From Catenuloplanes atrovinosus (GTDB lineage Bacteria; Actinomycetota; Actinomycetes; Mycobacteriales; Micromonosporaceae): DNA of 64,000 nucleotides. The position numbers and the translations under genes are program-made. Positions 1 through 9,469 of the stretch are shown here, in pieces. Position 1 is the stretch's first letter, and each line of letters starts with the position of its first letter. The notes beneath the pieces were generated by a model. It worked only from the letters and a program-made list of their open reading frames with translations, was not told the DNA's origin and did no database searches. The DNA lies in NCBI RefSeq assembly GCF_031458235.1, contig NZ_JAVDYB010000001.1, positions 6,390,501 to 6,454,500 of the forward strand. Reading direction: 5' to 3'.

Positions 1-17
1 CCGGGACTTGAAGCTGG

Positions 18-90
18 TGCGCCGCGTAGGACTTGAACCTACAACCCGCGGATTAAGAGTCCGCTGCTCTGCCAGTTGAGCTAGCGGCGC
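18..90 (-). tRNA. tRNA-Lys (CTT anticodon), copy 1
   Basis: 73-nt cloverleaf without an encoded CCA. The acceptor arms GCGCCGC and GCGGCGC pair, the anticodon loop is CTCTTAA and the T arm contains GGTTCAAGTCC. It is identical over its full length to the tRNA at 3188-3260 on the other strand. The identity continues about 13 bp upstream of the 5' end, so the two genes form a long inverted repeat facing outward. Confidence 0.97.
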
Positions 91-291
91 TCGTCGGCAA
101 CGGTGAGAACACTAGCACGGCCGTCAGGCGCACTTCCAATCGGTTAGCGGGGGACGGGCCGGACTGTGGCATACGCAACGTGACCGGTCGCGGCGAGGCT
201 GCGGGGATTGCGATCGTCGGGCAGGATGGTGCCGTATCTCGGCAGGTCAGCGGATCTTCCGCCCCGAGACACACCGCATATCGGGGCATAC

Positions 292-1572
292 ATGAATAAA
301 AGGATGGGCCGGATGAGGCGTACCGCGTTGGTGGCGGCGCTCGCGATCATGATGCCGCTGGCGCTGGCGGCCTGCGGCAGCGAGGACGAGCCGGCGGCGG
401 AGGCCGCACCGTCGGCGGCATCGGTGCCGGCACCACCGGTCGCGACCTCGACGGTGCCCGCGGTGCCGCTGAAGCTGGAGGTCACGCCGAAGGACAAGGC
501 GAGGAACCAGCCGGCGAGCGTGGAGATCGGTACGACCGTGGCCGGCGGCACGGTGGAGACCGTCACCCTGGTGGACGGCGCGGGCCGGCAGGTCGCGGGC
601 TCGATGCGCGCGGACGGCACGTCCTGGGTGCCGGCGAAGACGCTGTCGTTCGGCGCGTCCTACACCGCGACCGTGACCGCCAAGAGCCCGGCCGGCGAGT
701 CGATCACGCAGACCACCAGCTTCTCGACGATGGGCCGGCCCGGCAAGGAGACCGGCACCGGGCTGTACATGTTCGACGGCCACACGTACGGCGTGGCCAT
801 GCCGGTCGTGGTCGAGTTCATCCCGGGCGTACCGGAGAGTCATCGGGCGGCGGTGGAGAAGCGCCTGTTCGTGCAGACCGACCCGCCACAGCCGGGCGTG
901 TGGTCGTGGGTGAAGGGCGGCACCCAGGCGTACTACCGGGCACCCGAGTTCTGGCAGCCGGGCACCAAGCTGACCGTCCGGATAGGGATCGGCGGCCTGG
1001 AGACCGCGCCGGGCACCTATGGGAACACGGACCGCACCGCGACCGCGGAGATCGGGCGCAAGCTCGAGATGAGGGTCGACAACTCGGACAAGCAGATGAA
1101 GGTGTACGAGGACGGCACGCTCACCCGCACCTTCCCGGTCAGCCTCGGCCGGAAGAAGATGCCGTCGGCCAGCGGCGTGATGGTCGTGATGGAGAAGAAG
1201 GAACAGACCGTCTTCGACACGTACGAGCAGTTCGGCCCGGTCGAGGGTTACCGGGTGGACGTGGAGTTCGCGCAGCGGCTGACCTGGAGCGGCCAGTTCA
1301 TCCACGCGGCGCCCTGGTCGAACGCGTCGCAGGGCCGGGAGAACGTCTCGCACGGCTGCGTCAACGTCTCCCAGGAGGGCGGCGAGTGGCTGTTCGGCAA
1401 GACGCTGATCGGCGATCCGGTGACGGTGACCGGCACCGAGGAGAAGCTCACCGAGGGCAACGGCTGGACCGCCTGGAACGTGAGTTGGGCGGACTTCATG
1501 AAGGGTTCCGCGCTGCCGATTCCGGACAGTCTGCGCACCGCCACGCCGTCCCCCGCCAACAGCCCGTCTTGA
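292..1572 (+). CDS. Lipoprotein L,D-transpeptidase (YkuD family), paralog 1
   Basis: Predicted cell-wall enzyme forming 3-3 (mDAP-mDAP) peptidoglycan crosslinks outside the membrane. The N-terminus has basic residues, a hydrophobic stretch and a lipobox ending LAAC, so it should be a lipoprotein. Ig-like region(s) occupy roughly residues 60-260. The C-terminal YkuD domain carries the catalytic signature SHGCVNVS preceded by the conserved FIHAAPW histidine, the layout of mycobacterial LdtMt2-type enzymes. An ATG at 313 has the better-placed ribosome site (AAAAGGA) and would shorten the n-region by seven residues. The next gene is a clear paralog, sharing GRENVSHGCVNVSQ. Function is well supported by family; the exact start is not. 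Confidence 0.93.
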   Translation: MNKRMGRMRRTALVAALAIMMPLALAACGSEDEPAAEAAPSAASVPAPPVATSTVPAVPLKLEVTPKDKARNQPASVEIGTTVAGGTVETVTLVDGAGRQVAGSMRADGTSWVPAKTLSFGASYTATVTAKSPAGESITQTTSFSTMGRPGKETGTGLYMFDGHTYGVAMPVVVEFIPGVPESHRAAVEKRLFVQTDPPQPGVWSWVKGGTQAYYRAPEFWQPGTKLTVRIGIGGLETAPGTYGNTDRTATAEIGRKLEMRVDNSDKQMKVYEDGTLTRTFPVSLGRKKMPSASGVMVVMEKKEQTVFDTYEQFGPVEGYRVDVEFAQRLTWSGQFIHAAPWSNASQGRENVSHGCVNVSQEGGEWLFGKTLIGDPVTVTGTEEKLTEGNGWTAWNVSWADFMKGSALPIPDSLRTATPSPANSPS

Positions 1573-1578
1573 GATCCG

Positions 1579-1624
1579 GCGGGGCGACCAGCCGCGATGA
1601 CCATGTGTAACTGATCGCCCCGCC
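1579..1624 (+). terminator. Possible weak stem-loop after the first transpeptidase
   Basis: Ten-base inverted repeat GGCGGGGCGA / TCGCCCCGCC separated by 26 bases, just after the stop codon. The loop is long and there is no T tract, so termination is uncertain. Confidence 0.35.
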
Positions 1625-1849
1625 ATTACGTTGCTGTCCCGACGGTCGGTTCGTCCGTTCGGCTCTGTGTGATCATGTCTGCCCCGGGTATCTTTACGGG
1701 CCTGGTGGGCGGTGCGACGCCGCACTTCCCGCCGCCCGAAGGGCCCGGCCGCCACGTGTCTCCTCTGCACGGGGTGCAACCGAGGCCCGCCGTTCCACGT
1801 GTTCAAGGCAGCAAGTGGCGTCGGGATCGAGACCTGGGGTTAGGGGACA

Positions 1850-3100
1850 ATGCACGCTACCCGTTCCGAGCGGGCACCTTGGGGTGTGCCCGGCTCACGT
1901 ATGGGGCGTCGCGCGTTCGGCGCGCTCGCCCTCGCCGGGGTCATAGGCTTCGGCACCGCCTGCAGCGGCGACTCGTCGCCCACCTGGCAGAGCAACGATG
2001 CCGGGGCCTCCGCGGCTCCGGCGGCGACGAGCGAGAGCCCGGTGCCGATCGGCGCGACGCTCAAGTCGCCGGCCGAGGGCAGCAAGGACGCGCCGATCAC
2101 CACCGACATCTCGTTCGACCTGGTCAATGCCGTCTCCGGCACGGTCACGGTGACGAACGGGAAGGGCGAGGAGGTGCCGGGCAAGCTGTCCGACGACTCC
2201 AAGACCTGGGTGCCGGACAAGAAGCTGGCGTACGGCACGACCTACACCGCGGAGTACACCGGCACCGACTCGGCGGGCCGGACCGGCACGATGACCGGCA
2301 CGTTCACCACGATGGGCGAGCCGAAGAACACGGTACGCACGGTCAGCTTCATGGGCGACGGCGCGGTCGTGGGCGTCGGCATGCCGCTGATGCTGTCGTT
2401 CAGCCGGGAGATCCCGGAGGAGTACCGCGACGAGGTCGAGAAGCACCTGACCGTCACGACCGACCCGCCGCAGGACGGCTCCTGGGGCTGGCTGAGTTCC
2501 GACTCGATCCAGTACCGCCCGGTGGAGTACTGGAAGGCCGGCACGAAGATCACCTACGGCGTCGACCACGCCGGCCTGGAGATGGGCGACGGCTGGTACG
2601 GCAAGACCGACTACGAGGTCAACGTCGAGATCGGCTCCCAGCTCATCATGGAGGTCGACAACAAGACCAAGCACATGACCGTGATCAAGGACGGCAAGAA
2701 GGTCAAGGACTTCCCGGTCAGCCTGGGCCAGCCGAAGTTCCCCTCGGTCAGCGGCACCATGCTGATCATGGAGAAGCTCCGCAAGACGGTCTTCGACACG
2801 TACGGCCAGTTCAGCGACGAGGACGCGTACCGGGTCGACGTCGAGTACGCGCAGCGCCTCACCTGGGGCGGCCAGTTCATCCACGCCGCACCCTGGTCGA
2901 GCGCCGCCCAGGGCCGGGAGAACGTCTCGCACGGCTGCGTCAACGTCTCCCAGGACGCCGGCAAGTGGCTCTTCGAGCAGACCAAGCTCGGTGACCCGGT
3001 CGTCGTCAAGGGCACCGGGGTGCCGCTGGTCAACGGCGACGGCTGGACCGTCTGGAACATGAGCTACGACGAGTTCACGAAGCTCAGCGCGCTCGCCTGA
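1850..3100 (+). CDS. Lipoprotein L,D-transpeptidase (YkuD family), paralog 2
   Basis: Second 3-3 crosslinking transpeptidase, 416 aa, with the same architecture as its upstream neighbour: signal sequence, lipobox-like GTAC, Ig-like region(s), then YkuD with FIHAAPW and SHGCVNVS near residue 365. The N-terminus has a twin-arginine-like GRRAFG before the hydrophobic segment, so Tat export is possible. An alternative ATG at 1901 would start at MGRRAFG. The two genes look like a tandem duplication that has diverged. A gap of about 280 bp separates them, so each may have its own promoter. Confidence 0.93.
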   Translation: MHATRSERAPWGVPGSRMGRRAFGALALAGVIGFGTACSGDSSPTWQSNDAGASAAPAATSESPVPIGATLKSPAEGSKDAPITTDISFDLVNAVSGTVTVTNGKGEEVPGKLSDDSKTWVPDKKLAYGTTYTAEYTGTDSAGRTGTMTGTFTTMGEPKNTVRTVSFMGDGAVVGVGMPLMLSFSREIPEEYRDEVEKHLTVTTDPPQDGSWGWLSSDSIQYRPVEYWKAGTKITYGVDHAGLEMGDGWYGKTDYEVNVEIGSQLIMEVDNKTKHMTVIKDGKKVKDFPVSLGQPKFPSVSGTMLIMEKLRKTVFDTYGQFSDEDAYRVDVEYAQRLTWGGQFIHAAPWSSAAQGRENVSHGCVNVSQDAGKWLFEQTKLGDPVVVKGTGVPLVNGDGWTVWNMSYDEFTKLSALA

Positions 3101-3137
3101 CGGTGGAGGCCCCGGGTCGGCCCCGGGGCCTCCGCCG
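3101..3137 (+). terminator. Strong stem-loop after the transpeptidase pair
   Basis: Inverted repeat starting directly after the stop codon: about 16 paired bases (core GGAGGCCCCGG / CCGGGGCCTCC) with a seven-base loop. No long T tract, as is common in actinomycetes. Confidence 0.75.
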
Positions 3138-3187
3138 ATTGGAAGCGCGGCCGAGCCGCGTGTTAAGGTGCTCCCCGTTGCCGACGA

Positions 3188-3260
3188 GCGCCGCTAGCTC
3201 AACTGGCAGAGCAGCGGACTCTTAATCCGCGGGTTGTAGGTTCAAGTCCTACGCGGCGCA
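3188..3260 (+). tRNA. tRNA-Lys (CTT anticodon), copy 2
   Basis: Identical in sequence to the tRNA at 18-90 but on the opposite strand, including the bases CCGTTGCCGACGA just upstream. Its 3' end lies six bases from the stop codon of the convergent secreted-protein gene. Confidence 0.97.
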
Positions 3261-3266
3261 CAGGTG

Positions 3267-3818
3267 TCATTCGACGAACGGGACGGTCCGCAGCCCCGTC
3301 CGGCCCTCCGCACCGGTGGTGATCAGGCCCTGGTCGTCGACCGTGATGACCTTCCACCGGCCGTGCAGCTCGAACAGGCCGGTGTCGCCCGCCGGCACCA
3401 CTCGCCAGCTGTGCTCGGCGCGGCCGGGGACGCACACCTCCAGCTTCACGAGCCGGAACGGGCTGTCCGCGGCGCAGTAGTCCTCACCCGGGTTCTCGCT
3501 CCAGAGCGGCGGCCCGATGACGACACTGTTCGCCTCCTCCGTCTCCGCGGGCCGCAGCGTCATCATCGTGTTCTCGTTCCGCTCGGTGCCGGTGAACTCC
3601 AGCGCGCCGCGGAGACGGATCTCGAGGAAGCTGTTCCTGTCGTCGTCCGCCACGTCGATGACGACGGGCTCGCCGATGACGATGCCGGCGTCCTCGAGCT
3701 GCGAGACGTCCGACAGGACGGGGGCTTGCGGCTCAGCCGCCGCGGCGCTCCCGGCGGTGGTGGCGACCGACAGGGCGACGGCGGCCACGCCGAGGCTGAC
3801 GATGCGAGAGTGACGCAT
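3267..3818 (-). CDS. Small secreted protein of unknown function
   Basis: 183 aa. The start is set by a good ribosome site AAAGGAG six bases upstream. Residues 1-28 form a typical Sec signal peptide (MRHSR, then a hydrophobic core, cleavage near SAAAA). The mature part is acidic, about 155 aa, with two cysteines, and predicted to be mostly beta. I recognise no family. It is divergent from the FIST gene and convergent with tRNA-Lys. Confidence 0.75.
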   Translation of the reverse strand: MRHSRIVSLGVAAVALSVATTAGSAAAAEPQAPVLSDVSQLEDAGIVIGEPVVIDVADDDRNSFLEIRLRGALEFTGTERNENTMMTLRPAETEEANSVVIGPPLWSENPGEDYCAADSPFRLVKLEVCVPGRAEHSWRVVPAGDTGLFELHGRWKVITVDDQGLITTGAEGRTGLRTVPFVE

Positions 3819-3971
3819 GTGTGACTCCTTTCGATGTCTACCTATATAGACGGACGAGAAGCACATCGGTTGCCACCGAAAAGATCACAGTCACGCCCTG
3901 GCAGATCAGAACGGGCGGCGACGGCGTCACGTAAGGCTCAGCTTCACGGTCGCACCGCCGATGGCGGCGGC
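3819..3971. promoter_or_regulatory. Divergent intergenic region with palindrome
   Basis: Separates the secreted-protein gene (leftward) from the FIST gene (rightward). It contains GTCTACCTATATAGAC at 3836-3851, with arms GTCTA/TAGAC around an AT-rich centre unusual in this GC-rich context. The centre could be a -10 region for the leftward gene, an operator, or both. Confidence 0.4.
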
Positions 3972-5150
3972 ATGACGCGTTTGCCCGTGGGCTCGGGTTT
4001 CAGCAGGTCGCACGACTCCGCCGCCGCCGGCGCGGAGGCCGCCCGGGCGGCCCTCGCCGGCCTGGACGGTGCGGAGCCGGGCCTGGTCATCGTCTGTGCC
4101 GCCATCCGGTACGACCACGCCGCCCTGCTCGCCGCGGTACGGGAGATCACCGGTGACACGCCGCTGATCGGGGCCAGCACCTCCGGCCAACTCGTCGACG
4201 GCGACTACCTGCCGCCCGGCGAGTCGGTGAGCGTGCTGGTCCTCGGCGCGGGCGTCTACACCTTCGGCGCCGCCGTGACCACCGGGATCGGCGCGGACGT
4301 CGTCGCCGCGGGCCGTGACCTGGCCCGCCGCGCACTGGAGGCGGCCGGCGACGGCCGGACCCCGCACAGCGCGCTGCTGGTCCTCGCCGACGGCATGGCG
4401 GGCGACATGCAGGCCATGCTCGGCGGCATGTACCGGGTCACCGGCGCCCGCGTTCCGGTGGTCGGTGGCGCCGCCGCCGACGACCGCAGCTTCGCCGGCA
4501 CCTCGGTGTTCTTCGGCGACCGGGTGCTGAGCGACGCCGCCGTCGCCGTGTGGATCGGCTCCGACCATCCGCTGCACGTGGTCTCCGGCCACGGCTGGCG
4601 GCCGCTGACCCTGCCGATGCTGGTCACCCGCGTGAACGGGCTGGTGGTCGAGGAGATCGACGGTCGTCCGGCGGCCGAGGTGTTCACCGAGATCGTGCGG
4701 AAGGACTCGACCGCGCGGGCGGAGTACCACGAGGGCGCCTGGGAGGGGTGGCACACCGGGCACTCGTTCGGCCTGATCGAGCCGGACGGCACGCAGCTCA
4801 TCCGCGGCGGCTTCATCGACGAGGCGGGCGCGCTGCGCACCTTCCTGCCGCTGCCCGAGTACTGCGCCGTGCAGGTGGTCTCCGCCGACCAGGACGACCT
4901 GCTCAACGCGAGCGAGGGCGTGGTGGACGACGCCCTGGAGGGTCTCGCCGCGCCGGCCGTGATGCTGACGTTCAGCTGCGTCGCCCGCAGCGACCTGCTC
5001 AGCACGCGCGCCCCCGAGGAGGCCGCCCGGCTGCACGGGGCCGCGGCAGGCCGGGTCTCCCTGTTCGGCTTCTACACGTACGGGGAGTTCGCCCGGAGCG
5101 TCGGCGTCGCCGGCTACCACAACGCCACCATCGCGGCGCTCGCGCTCTGA
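3972..5150 (+). CDS. FIST N/FIST C domain sensory protein
   Basis: About 392 aa, cytoplasmic (no signal peptide or membrane segment). The N-terminal FIST_N part shows the typical LIGASTSGQL block near residue 65 and VVGGAAADD near residue 160. The C-terminal FIST_C part ends with SLFGFYTYGEFA. FIST domains are thought to bind small ligands and are usually linked to signalling outputs. Here the output is probably the c-di-GMP enzyme encoded 37 bp downstream, so the pair is likely an operon. ATG 3972 was chosen because the protein family starts near MTRLPVGSGFS; the open frame extends upstream without a good start. Confidence 0.85.
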   Translation: MTRLPVGSGFSRSHDSAAAGAEAARAALAGLDGAEPGLVIVCAAIRYDHAALLAAVREITGDTPLIGASTSGQLVDGDYLPPGESVSVLVLGAGVYTFGAAVTTGIGADVVAAGRDLARRALEAAGDGRTPHSALLVLADGMAGDMQAMLGGMYRVTGARVPVVGGAAADDRSFAGTSVFFGDRVLSDAAVAVWIGSDHPLHVVSGHGWRPLTLPMLVTRVNGLVVEEIDGRPAAEVFTEIVRKDSTARAEYHEGAWEGWHTGHSFGLIEPDGTQLIRGGFIDEAGALRTFLPLPEYCAVQVVSADQDDLLNASEGVVDDALEGLAAPAVMLTFSCVARSDLLSTRAPEEAARLHGAAAGRVSLFGFYTYGEFARSVGVAGYHNATIAALAL

Positions 5151-5186
5151 CCCGGACGACCGCACCAGGACCCCGAGGGGAGCCGC

Positions 5187-7841
5187 ATGCCCGCCACCCA
5201 GCACCAGGTCGATCAGCTCCGCGCGGAGTTGGCCGCGGCCGTGGCCGCCACCAGCGATGCGTACCGGCAGAGCTCACGCCTGATCCGGGTGCTGACCGTG
5301 CTCGGCCAGCCGTCGTCGCCGGCCGAACTGGTCGACGAGACGCTGTCCGTGCTGTCCCAGCTGTACGCCGCCGACGTGACCGCGATGGCCCGCGCGAGCG
5401 GCGGCCAGTTGCGCCTGACCAGCGCCTGCGGCATCCCCGAGGGCGACCCCGCGTACGTCGAGGGATGGCCGCTGGCCGGCGGCGCGGCGGAGGCGCTGAG
5501 CCTGGGCCGGGTGGTGGCGCGTAACGGCGACGCCCTGGAGGAGGCCGACCTGCCGCCGTCGATGGCCGGCCTGGCCGCCGCGTCCGCGGTGTGGGTGCCG
5601 GTCGGCGAGGCGGGCGCCGGTGCCGAGCTGCTGGTCATGTACCGGATCAGCCCGGGCGGCTTCCCGGGCGTGGACCTGCCGGTGCTGGCCTCGGTGGCGG
5701 CCCGGCTCGGGCTGGCCGTGGCGGACCGCCGCCGCGGCGCCGCGGTGGAGAGCCTGGCCACCTTCGGGCACCGGCTGACCAGCCGGCTGGACCTGCCGTC
5801 GCTGTTCGAGGAGGCGGCCCGCCTGCTGCCGCCGCTGGTCGACGCGGACGCCGCCGGGGTGGTGCGGGTCGAGGGGGACCACGCGTACCTGAAGGCGGCG
5901 ACCACGACCGAGGGCATGCCGGAGGCCGACCGGCCCATCCAGGTCTCCGATCTGCCCGGCTGGCACGCCGTGCGGGCCGGGGAGATGTTCGCCGGGCATC
6001 TGGACCACCCGCGCCACGGCGGTTCGCTGCTCGCCATCCCGATCATGCGAGACGACGCGCTGGTGCTGGTGGTCTACGCGCACCGGGGCGAGCACCGCCC
6101 GTTCCGCCGGGACGCCGTCGACTCCGCGGCGATCTTCGCCACCTACGTCGGCGCCGCGATGTCCAACGCCGAGCTCTACCTGGCGCTGCGCAGCAGTGAG
6201 AACAGCCTGCGCCTGATCACCGACTCGATCAGCGACCTGATCGCGGTGGTCGACTGCACCGGCCGGTTCGTGTACGCCTCGCCGTCGCACGGCCGCGCGC
6301 TCGGCATCGCGCCGGAGCGTCTGCTGCGGCGCGAGGTGACCGGCCTCGTGCACCCGGACGACCGGGCCATCGTGGCCGCCGCGCTGGCCGGGCCGCCGGA
6401 CGCCGCCACGGTGGAGTACCGGCTGCGTACCGGCGACGAGTCCTGGGTGTGGGTGGAGAGCGCGCTGCGCCCGGTGCCGGAGGACGGCACGCTCGTACTC
6501 TCGTCCCGGGTGATCGACGAGCGGCGGCGGCTCGAGGACGAGCTGCGCCGGCGCGCCACCCACGACCCGCTGACGGAGCTGGCCAACCGGGCCCTCACCG
6601 CGGAGCGGCTGGAGGCGGCGCTGAGCCGCGGCGACGACGACGGCGTGGGCCTGCTCTTCTGTGACCTGGACAAGTTCAAGGAGGTGAACGACCGGCTCGG
6701 CCACGAGGCCGGCGACGACCTGCTGATCCAGGTCGCCGACCGGCTGCGCGCCTGTGTCCGCCCGGCCGACCTGCTCGCCCGCTTCGGCGGCGACGAGTTC
6801 GTGATCCTGCTGGACGGCATCGCCGGCCTGGACGAGGTCACCGAGATCGGCAAGCGGGTGGTCCGCGCGCTCGAGGCCCCGTTCTGGCTGCACGGCGAGT
6901 GGGTGGACATCTCGGTGAGCGTCGGCGGCGTGCTCGGCGCCCGGGGCGTCGCCCAGTCGAGCAACCTGCTGCGCGACGCGGACGCGGCCATGTACGCCGC
7001 CAAGAACGCCGGCCGCGGCCGGGTCGAGGTGTTCGACGAGGACGCCTCGAAGCACAGCCTCGGCCGGCTCGAACTGCGCTCCGACCTCTCCCAGGCGCTG
7101 GCCCGCAACGAGCTGACCATCCACTACCAGCCGATCGTGGAGCTGGACGGCGGCCAGGTGGTCGGCTTCGAGGCGCTCTGCCGCTGGACCCACCCGCGCC
7201 GCGGCCCGATCCCGCCGGACGAGTTCATCCCGCTGGCCGAGGAGACCGGCGCGATCGTCGGCATCGGCGAGTGGGTGCTGGGCGAGGCCTGCCGGCGCCT
7301 GGTCGAGTGGCAGCGGCTGCGCGGCAACGAGCACCTGCGGATCAGCGTGAACCTGTCGCCGGTCCAGCTCGCGCAGCCGGACGCCGCGGCCCGGACGCTC
7401 GACGTCATCACCGCGGCCGGCGCCGTCCCGTCGGACGTCTGGCTGGAGATCACCGAGCACAGCTCGATCCGCCAGGACGTCACCGGGTTCGTCACCGCGC
7501 TGCGCGCGGCCGGGGTGCACTTCGCGCTGGACGACTTCGGCATGGCCTACTCGAACCTCAGCCACCTCAAGCGCCTGCCGGTGGAGATCCTCAAGATCGA
7601 CAAGTCGTTCGTGGCCGGCCTGCCGGCGAAGGACACCGACCGGGGCATCGTCCGTGCGGTGCTGGCGATCGCCGACTCGCTCGGGCTCACCGTGGTCGCG
7701 GAGGGCATCGAGTCGGCGGACCAGCGGGCCGAGTTGCTGGCGCTCAACTGCCGGCAGGGCCAGGGCTACCTGTTCTCCCGCCCGATCACCCCGGAGGCGG
7801 CCACCGCCCTGCTCCGTGCGGGCACGCTGATCCTGGCCTGA
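5187..7841 (+). CDS. GAF-GAF-PAS-GGDEF-EAL cyclic-di-GMP turnover protein
   Basis: 884 aa, soluble, preceded by GAGGGGAG. Order: two GAF-like domains (about 40-190 and 195-330), a PAS domain (about 340-450), diguanylate cyclase domain with intact GGDEF at about 534, and phosphodiesterase domain with intact EAL at about 662. The inhibitory site RPAD lies five residues before GGDEF. The EAL half keeps the metal and catalytic residues seen in active enzymes (VNLSP, EITEHSS, ALDDFG, LKIDKSFV, AEGIES, GQGYLFSRP). Both synthesis and hydrolysis of c-di-GMP are therefore possible, probably switched by the sensor domains and the FIST partner. Confidence 0.95.
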   Translation: MPATQHQVDQLRAELAAAVAATSDAYRQSSRLIRVLTVLGQPSSPAELVDETLSVLSQLYAADVTAMARASGGQLRLTSACGIPEGDPAYVEGWPLAGGAAEALSLGRVVARNGDALEEADLPPSMAGLAAASAVWVPVGEAGAGAELLVMYRISPGGFPGVDLPVLASVAARLGLAVADRRRGAAVESLATFGHRLTSRLDLPSLFEEAARLLPPLVDADAAGVVRVEGDHAYLKAATTTEGMPEADRPIQVSDLPGWHAVRAGEMFAGHLDHPRHGGSLLAIPIMRDDALVLVVYAHRGEHRPFRRDAVDSAAIFATYVGAAMSNAELYLALRSSENSLRLITDSISDLIAVVDCTGRFVYASPSHGRALGIAPERLLRREVTGLVHPDDRAIVAAALAGPPDAATVEYRLRTGDESWVWVESALRPVPEDGTLVLSSRVIDERRRLEDELRRRATHDPLTELANRALTAERLEAALSRGDDDGVGLLFCDLDKFKEVNDRLGHEAGDDLLIQVADRLRACVRPADLLARFGGDEFVILLDGIAGLDEVTEIGKRVVRALEAPFWLHGEWVDISVSVGGVLGARGVAQSSNLLRDADAAMYAAKNAGRGRVEVFDEDASKHSLGRLELRSDLSQALARNELTIHYQPIVELDGGQVVGFEALCRWTHPRRGPIPPDEFIPLAEETGAIVGIGEWVLGEACRRLVEWQRLRGNEHLRISVNLSPVQLAQPDAAARTLDVITAAGAVPSDVWLEITEHSSIRQDVTGFVTALRAAGVHFALDDFGMAYSNLSHLKRLPVEILKIDKSFVAGLPAKDTDRGIVRAVLAIADSLGLTVVAEGIESADQRAELLALNCRQGQGYLFSRPITPEAATALLRAGTLILA

Positions 7842-7858
7842 AGATCGGAATTCATCGA

Positions 7859-7899
7859 CCCGCTTCCGGCGGGCCGGTGCCCGCATGCCCGGAGCGGGC
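7859..7899 (-). repeat. Interspersed intergenic repeat, copy C
   Basis: Read on the minus strand it matches the repeats at 58117-58163 and 63857-63904, sharing GCATGCGG and, about 12 bases on, CCGCCGGAAGCGGG. It folds on itself (CCCGCT-CCGG with CCGGAGCGGG). It lies between two convergent genes, so it may also terminate transcription. Confidence 0.6.
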
Positions 7900-7948
7900 G
7901 CCGGTCGTCGCCGGCGCTCCTCCCTGCCGGTTCCGTGGCCGCACGGGT

Positions 7949-9164
7949 CTACTTCAGGTAGCCGTGGTTGTCGCAGGTGCGGCGCTGCTCGACGCAGTTC
8001 TTCGTGCGCGTGTTCATCACGTCGACGTCCCACATCACGAACGCGTCGCCGTGCATGGAGGAGGCGCTGCGCACGTCCTTGTCCGAGGCCAGGTAGTAGC
8101 CGGCCGCGCTGCCCTGCACGCCGTACTGGATGTCGAACGTGATCGCCGGGATCTTCACCGGGTGGCTGGCCGGGCAGGCGTTGTTCCAGCCGTGCGCGAC
8201 GTGGTCCTTGTGGTTCGGGCTGTCCAGGTGCTTGCCGTCCCAGCAGTCCGGGAACTGCAGGATGTAGTGCAGGTACGCCTGCTTCTCGCAGATCGGCCAG
8301 TTGCCGTTGGTGCTCCGCGCGATCCCGTCCGCGTCGTGCCCCGGCTCCCAGTACGCGCAGTAGAACTGCCCAGTCGCGCCGCGCGGCGTCGGCGTCTTCT
8401 TCTTCGCGTCCCCGGCGATCATGCGCAGCCCGTTCGGCATCGGCAGCTGGCCCGCCGAGTCGCTCATCAGCGATCGGTAGTAGACGCGGAACCCGGTCGG
8501 CTCGGCCGGCTTGTCCGTGGCGGCGTCGTAGAGCGTCGGCACCCAGTACGACGAGTGGTCCTGCCGCGGCTCGCACGTGGTCGCCGTGAACCGCACCAGG
8601 TCGTCCGCGCCGGTCCCCGCGTCCACGCCCTCGTTGCCGAAGAACGAGTGCATGTGCGATGCGCCCGGCAGCCCCGGCGCGACGATCGGGTCGTCCGGCA
8701 GCGAGTGGCTGTACTCGCAGTCGGCCCGGAACTCCGGCAGGTTGCCGACGCCGGCCGGCACCGGCTCGTACGACAGCGCCTTGTACGCGGCGACCTGCGC
8801 GTTCCACGCCGCCTGGTCCACCGCGATCCACCCGGTCTTCGGCACCACCGGCTCCGGCGCCGCCGCGCCCCGCTCCGGCCCCGCCGTGCCCGGTTTCGAC
8901 GCGTCCGCGGACGGCGAGGCCGGCGCCGACGGCGAGGCGGACGGCGACGCACTCGGCGCGCCCGAGGCCGCGGCCACCGCGGACGGCGCCACCGCGACCA
9001 CGTCCGCCCGATCCGGCCCGGCCGACGCCTCGGCCAGCGACACGGCCGCCACCGCGACCGCGATCACGACGACGGCCACGCTGGCGCCGGTGGCGACCAG
9101 ATTCCGCTTGTTCCCGCCGAACCGGCCCAGCGACCCGGAACGCGACGGCATGGTGTCAGACACG
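7949..9164 (-). CDS. DUF1996 domain secreted or membrane-anchored protein
   Basis: About 405 aa. The start at GTG 9164 is favoured by GGTGGGAG; ATG 9152 is four codons downstream. Layout: short cytoplasmic part, one membrane segment (VATGASVAVVVIAVAVAAV), an Ala/Ser/Pro-rich linker, then the DUF1996 domain with HMHSFFGN and YWVPTLYD signatures and several cysteines likely paired outside the cell. Family members are secreted, of unknown activity, and common in actinobacteria and fungi. Confidence 0.85.
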
Positions 9165-9276
9165 AACACTCCCACCAGGAGGACATGACGAGCTGCCGGG
9201 GATCGTAGGCGGCTCCGGCCCGTACCGGTTAGGCCTTTAGACCCAGGCCGCTCCCGGCAGCGGACCCGTGAACGAC

Positions 9277-9310
9277 GAAGGGCCCGGCCGCTTTCGCGGC
9301 CGGACCCTTC
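9277..9310. terminator. Strong stem-loop before attL
   Basis: GAAGGGCCCGGCCGC pairs with GCGGCCGGACCCTTC around a four-base loop, with one C-A mismatch. It sits just outside the element and originally lay downstream of tRNA-His, so it probably terminates the tRNA transcript or the DUF1996 region. Confidence 0.8.
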
Positions 9311-9326
9311 GGACTGCATTTCACAC

Positions 9327-9352
9327 TGGGGTGACTGAGGGGATTTGAACCC
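9327..9352. other. attL core (copy of the tRNA-His 3' end)
   Basis: 26 bp identical to 49876-49901; identity stops on both sides. In tRNA terms it runs from the terminal A of the encoded CCA through the acceptor strand into the T loop. It is followed directly by element DNA with no tRNA 5' half, so this is the displaced chromosomal 3' end. Confidence 0.93.
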
Positions 9353-9444
9353 GTACCTACCTCCTGCTGGTAGGGCCAACATGCAGCCTGAGCTGCTGGC
9401 TGCGCAGGGTAGATAGTCGTTGCTCCGGGTTGTTCCGGAGACGG

Positions 9445-9467
9445 TTCCCCTACCTCTCCCCTATGTC
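9445..9467. promoter_or_regulatory. Candidate integrase arm-type sites, left
   Basis: Contains TTCCCCTA and TCTCCCCTATGTC between attL and the integrase stop codon. A matching TCTCCCCTATATGTC occurs about 65 bp inside attR (49797-49811). Paired short repeats flanking the att cores are the usual arrangement for tyrosine-integrase arm sites; binding is inferred. Confidence 0.45.
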
Positions 9468-9469
9468 GA

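Noticed and set aside
5274-8831. Minus-strand open frame of 1185 codons opposite the GGDEF-EAL gene
   Set aside because: It is a low-complexity Arg/Gly/Val shadow of high-GC coding DNA; the plus strand carries intact GGDEF and EAL motifs and proper codon bias.
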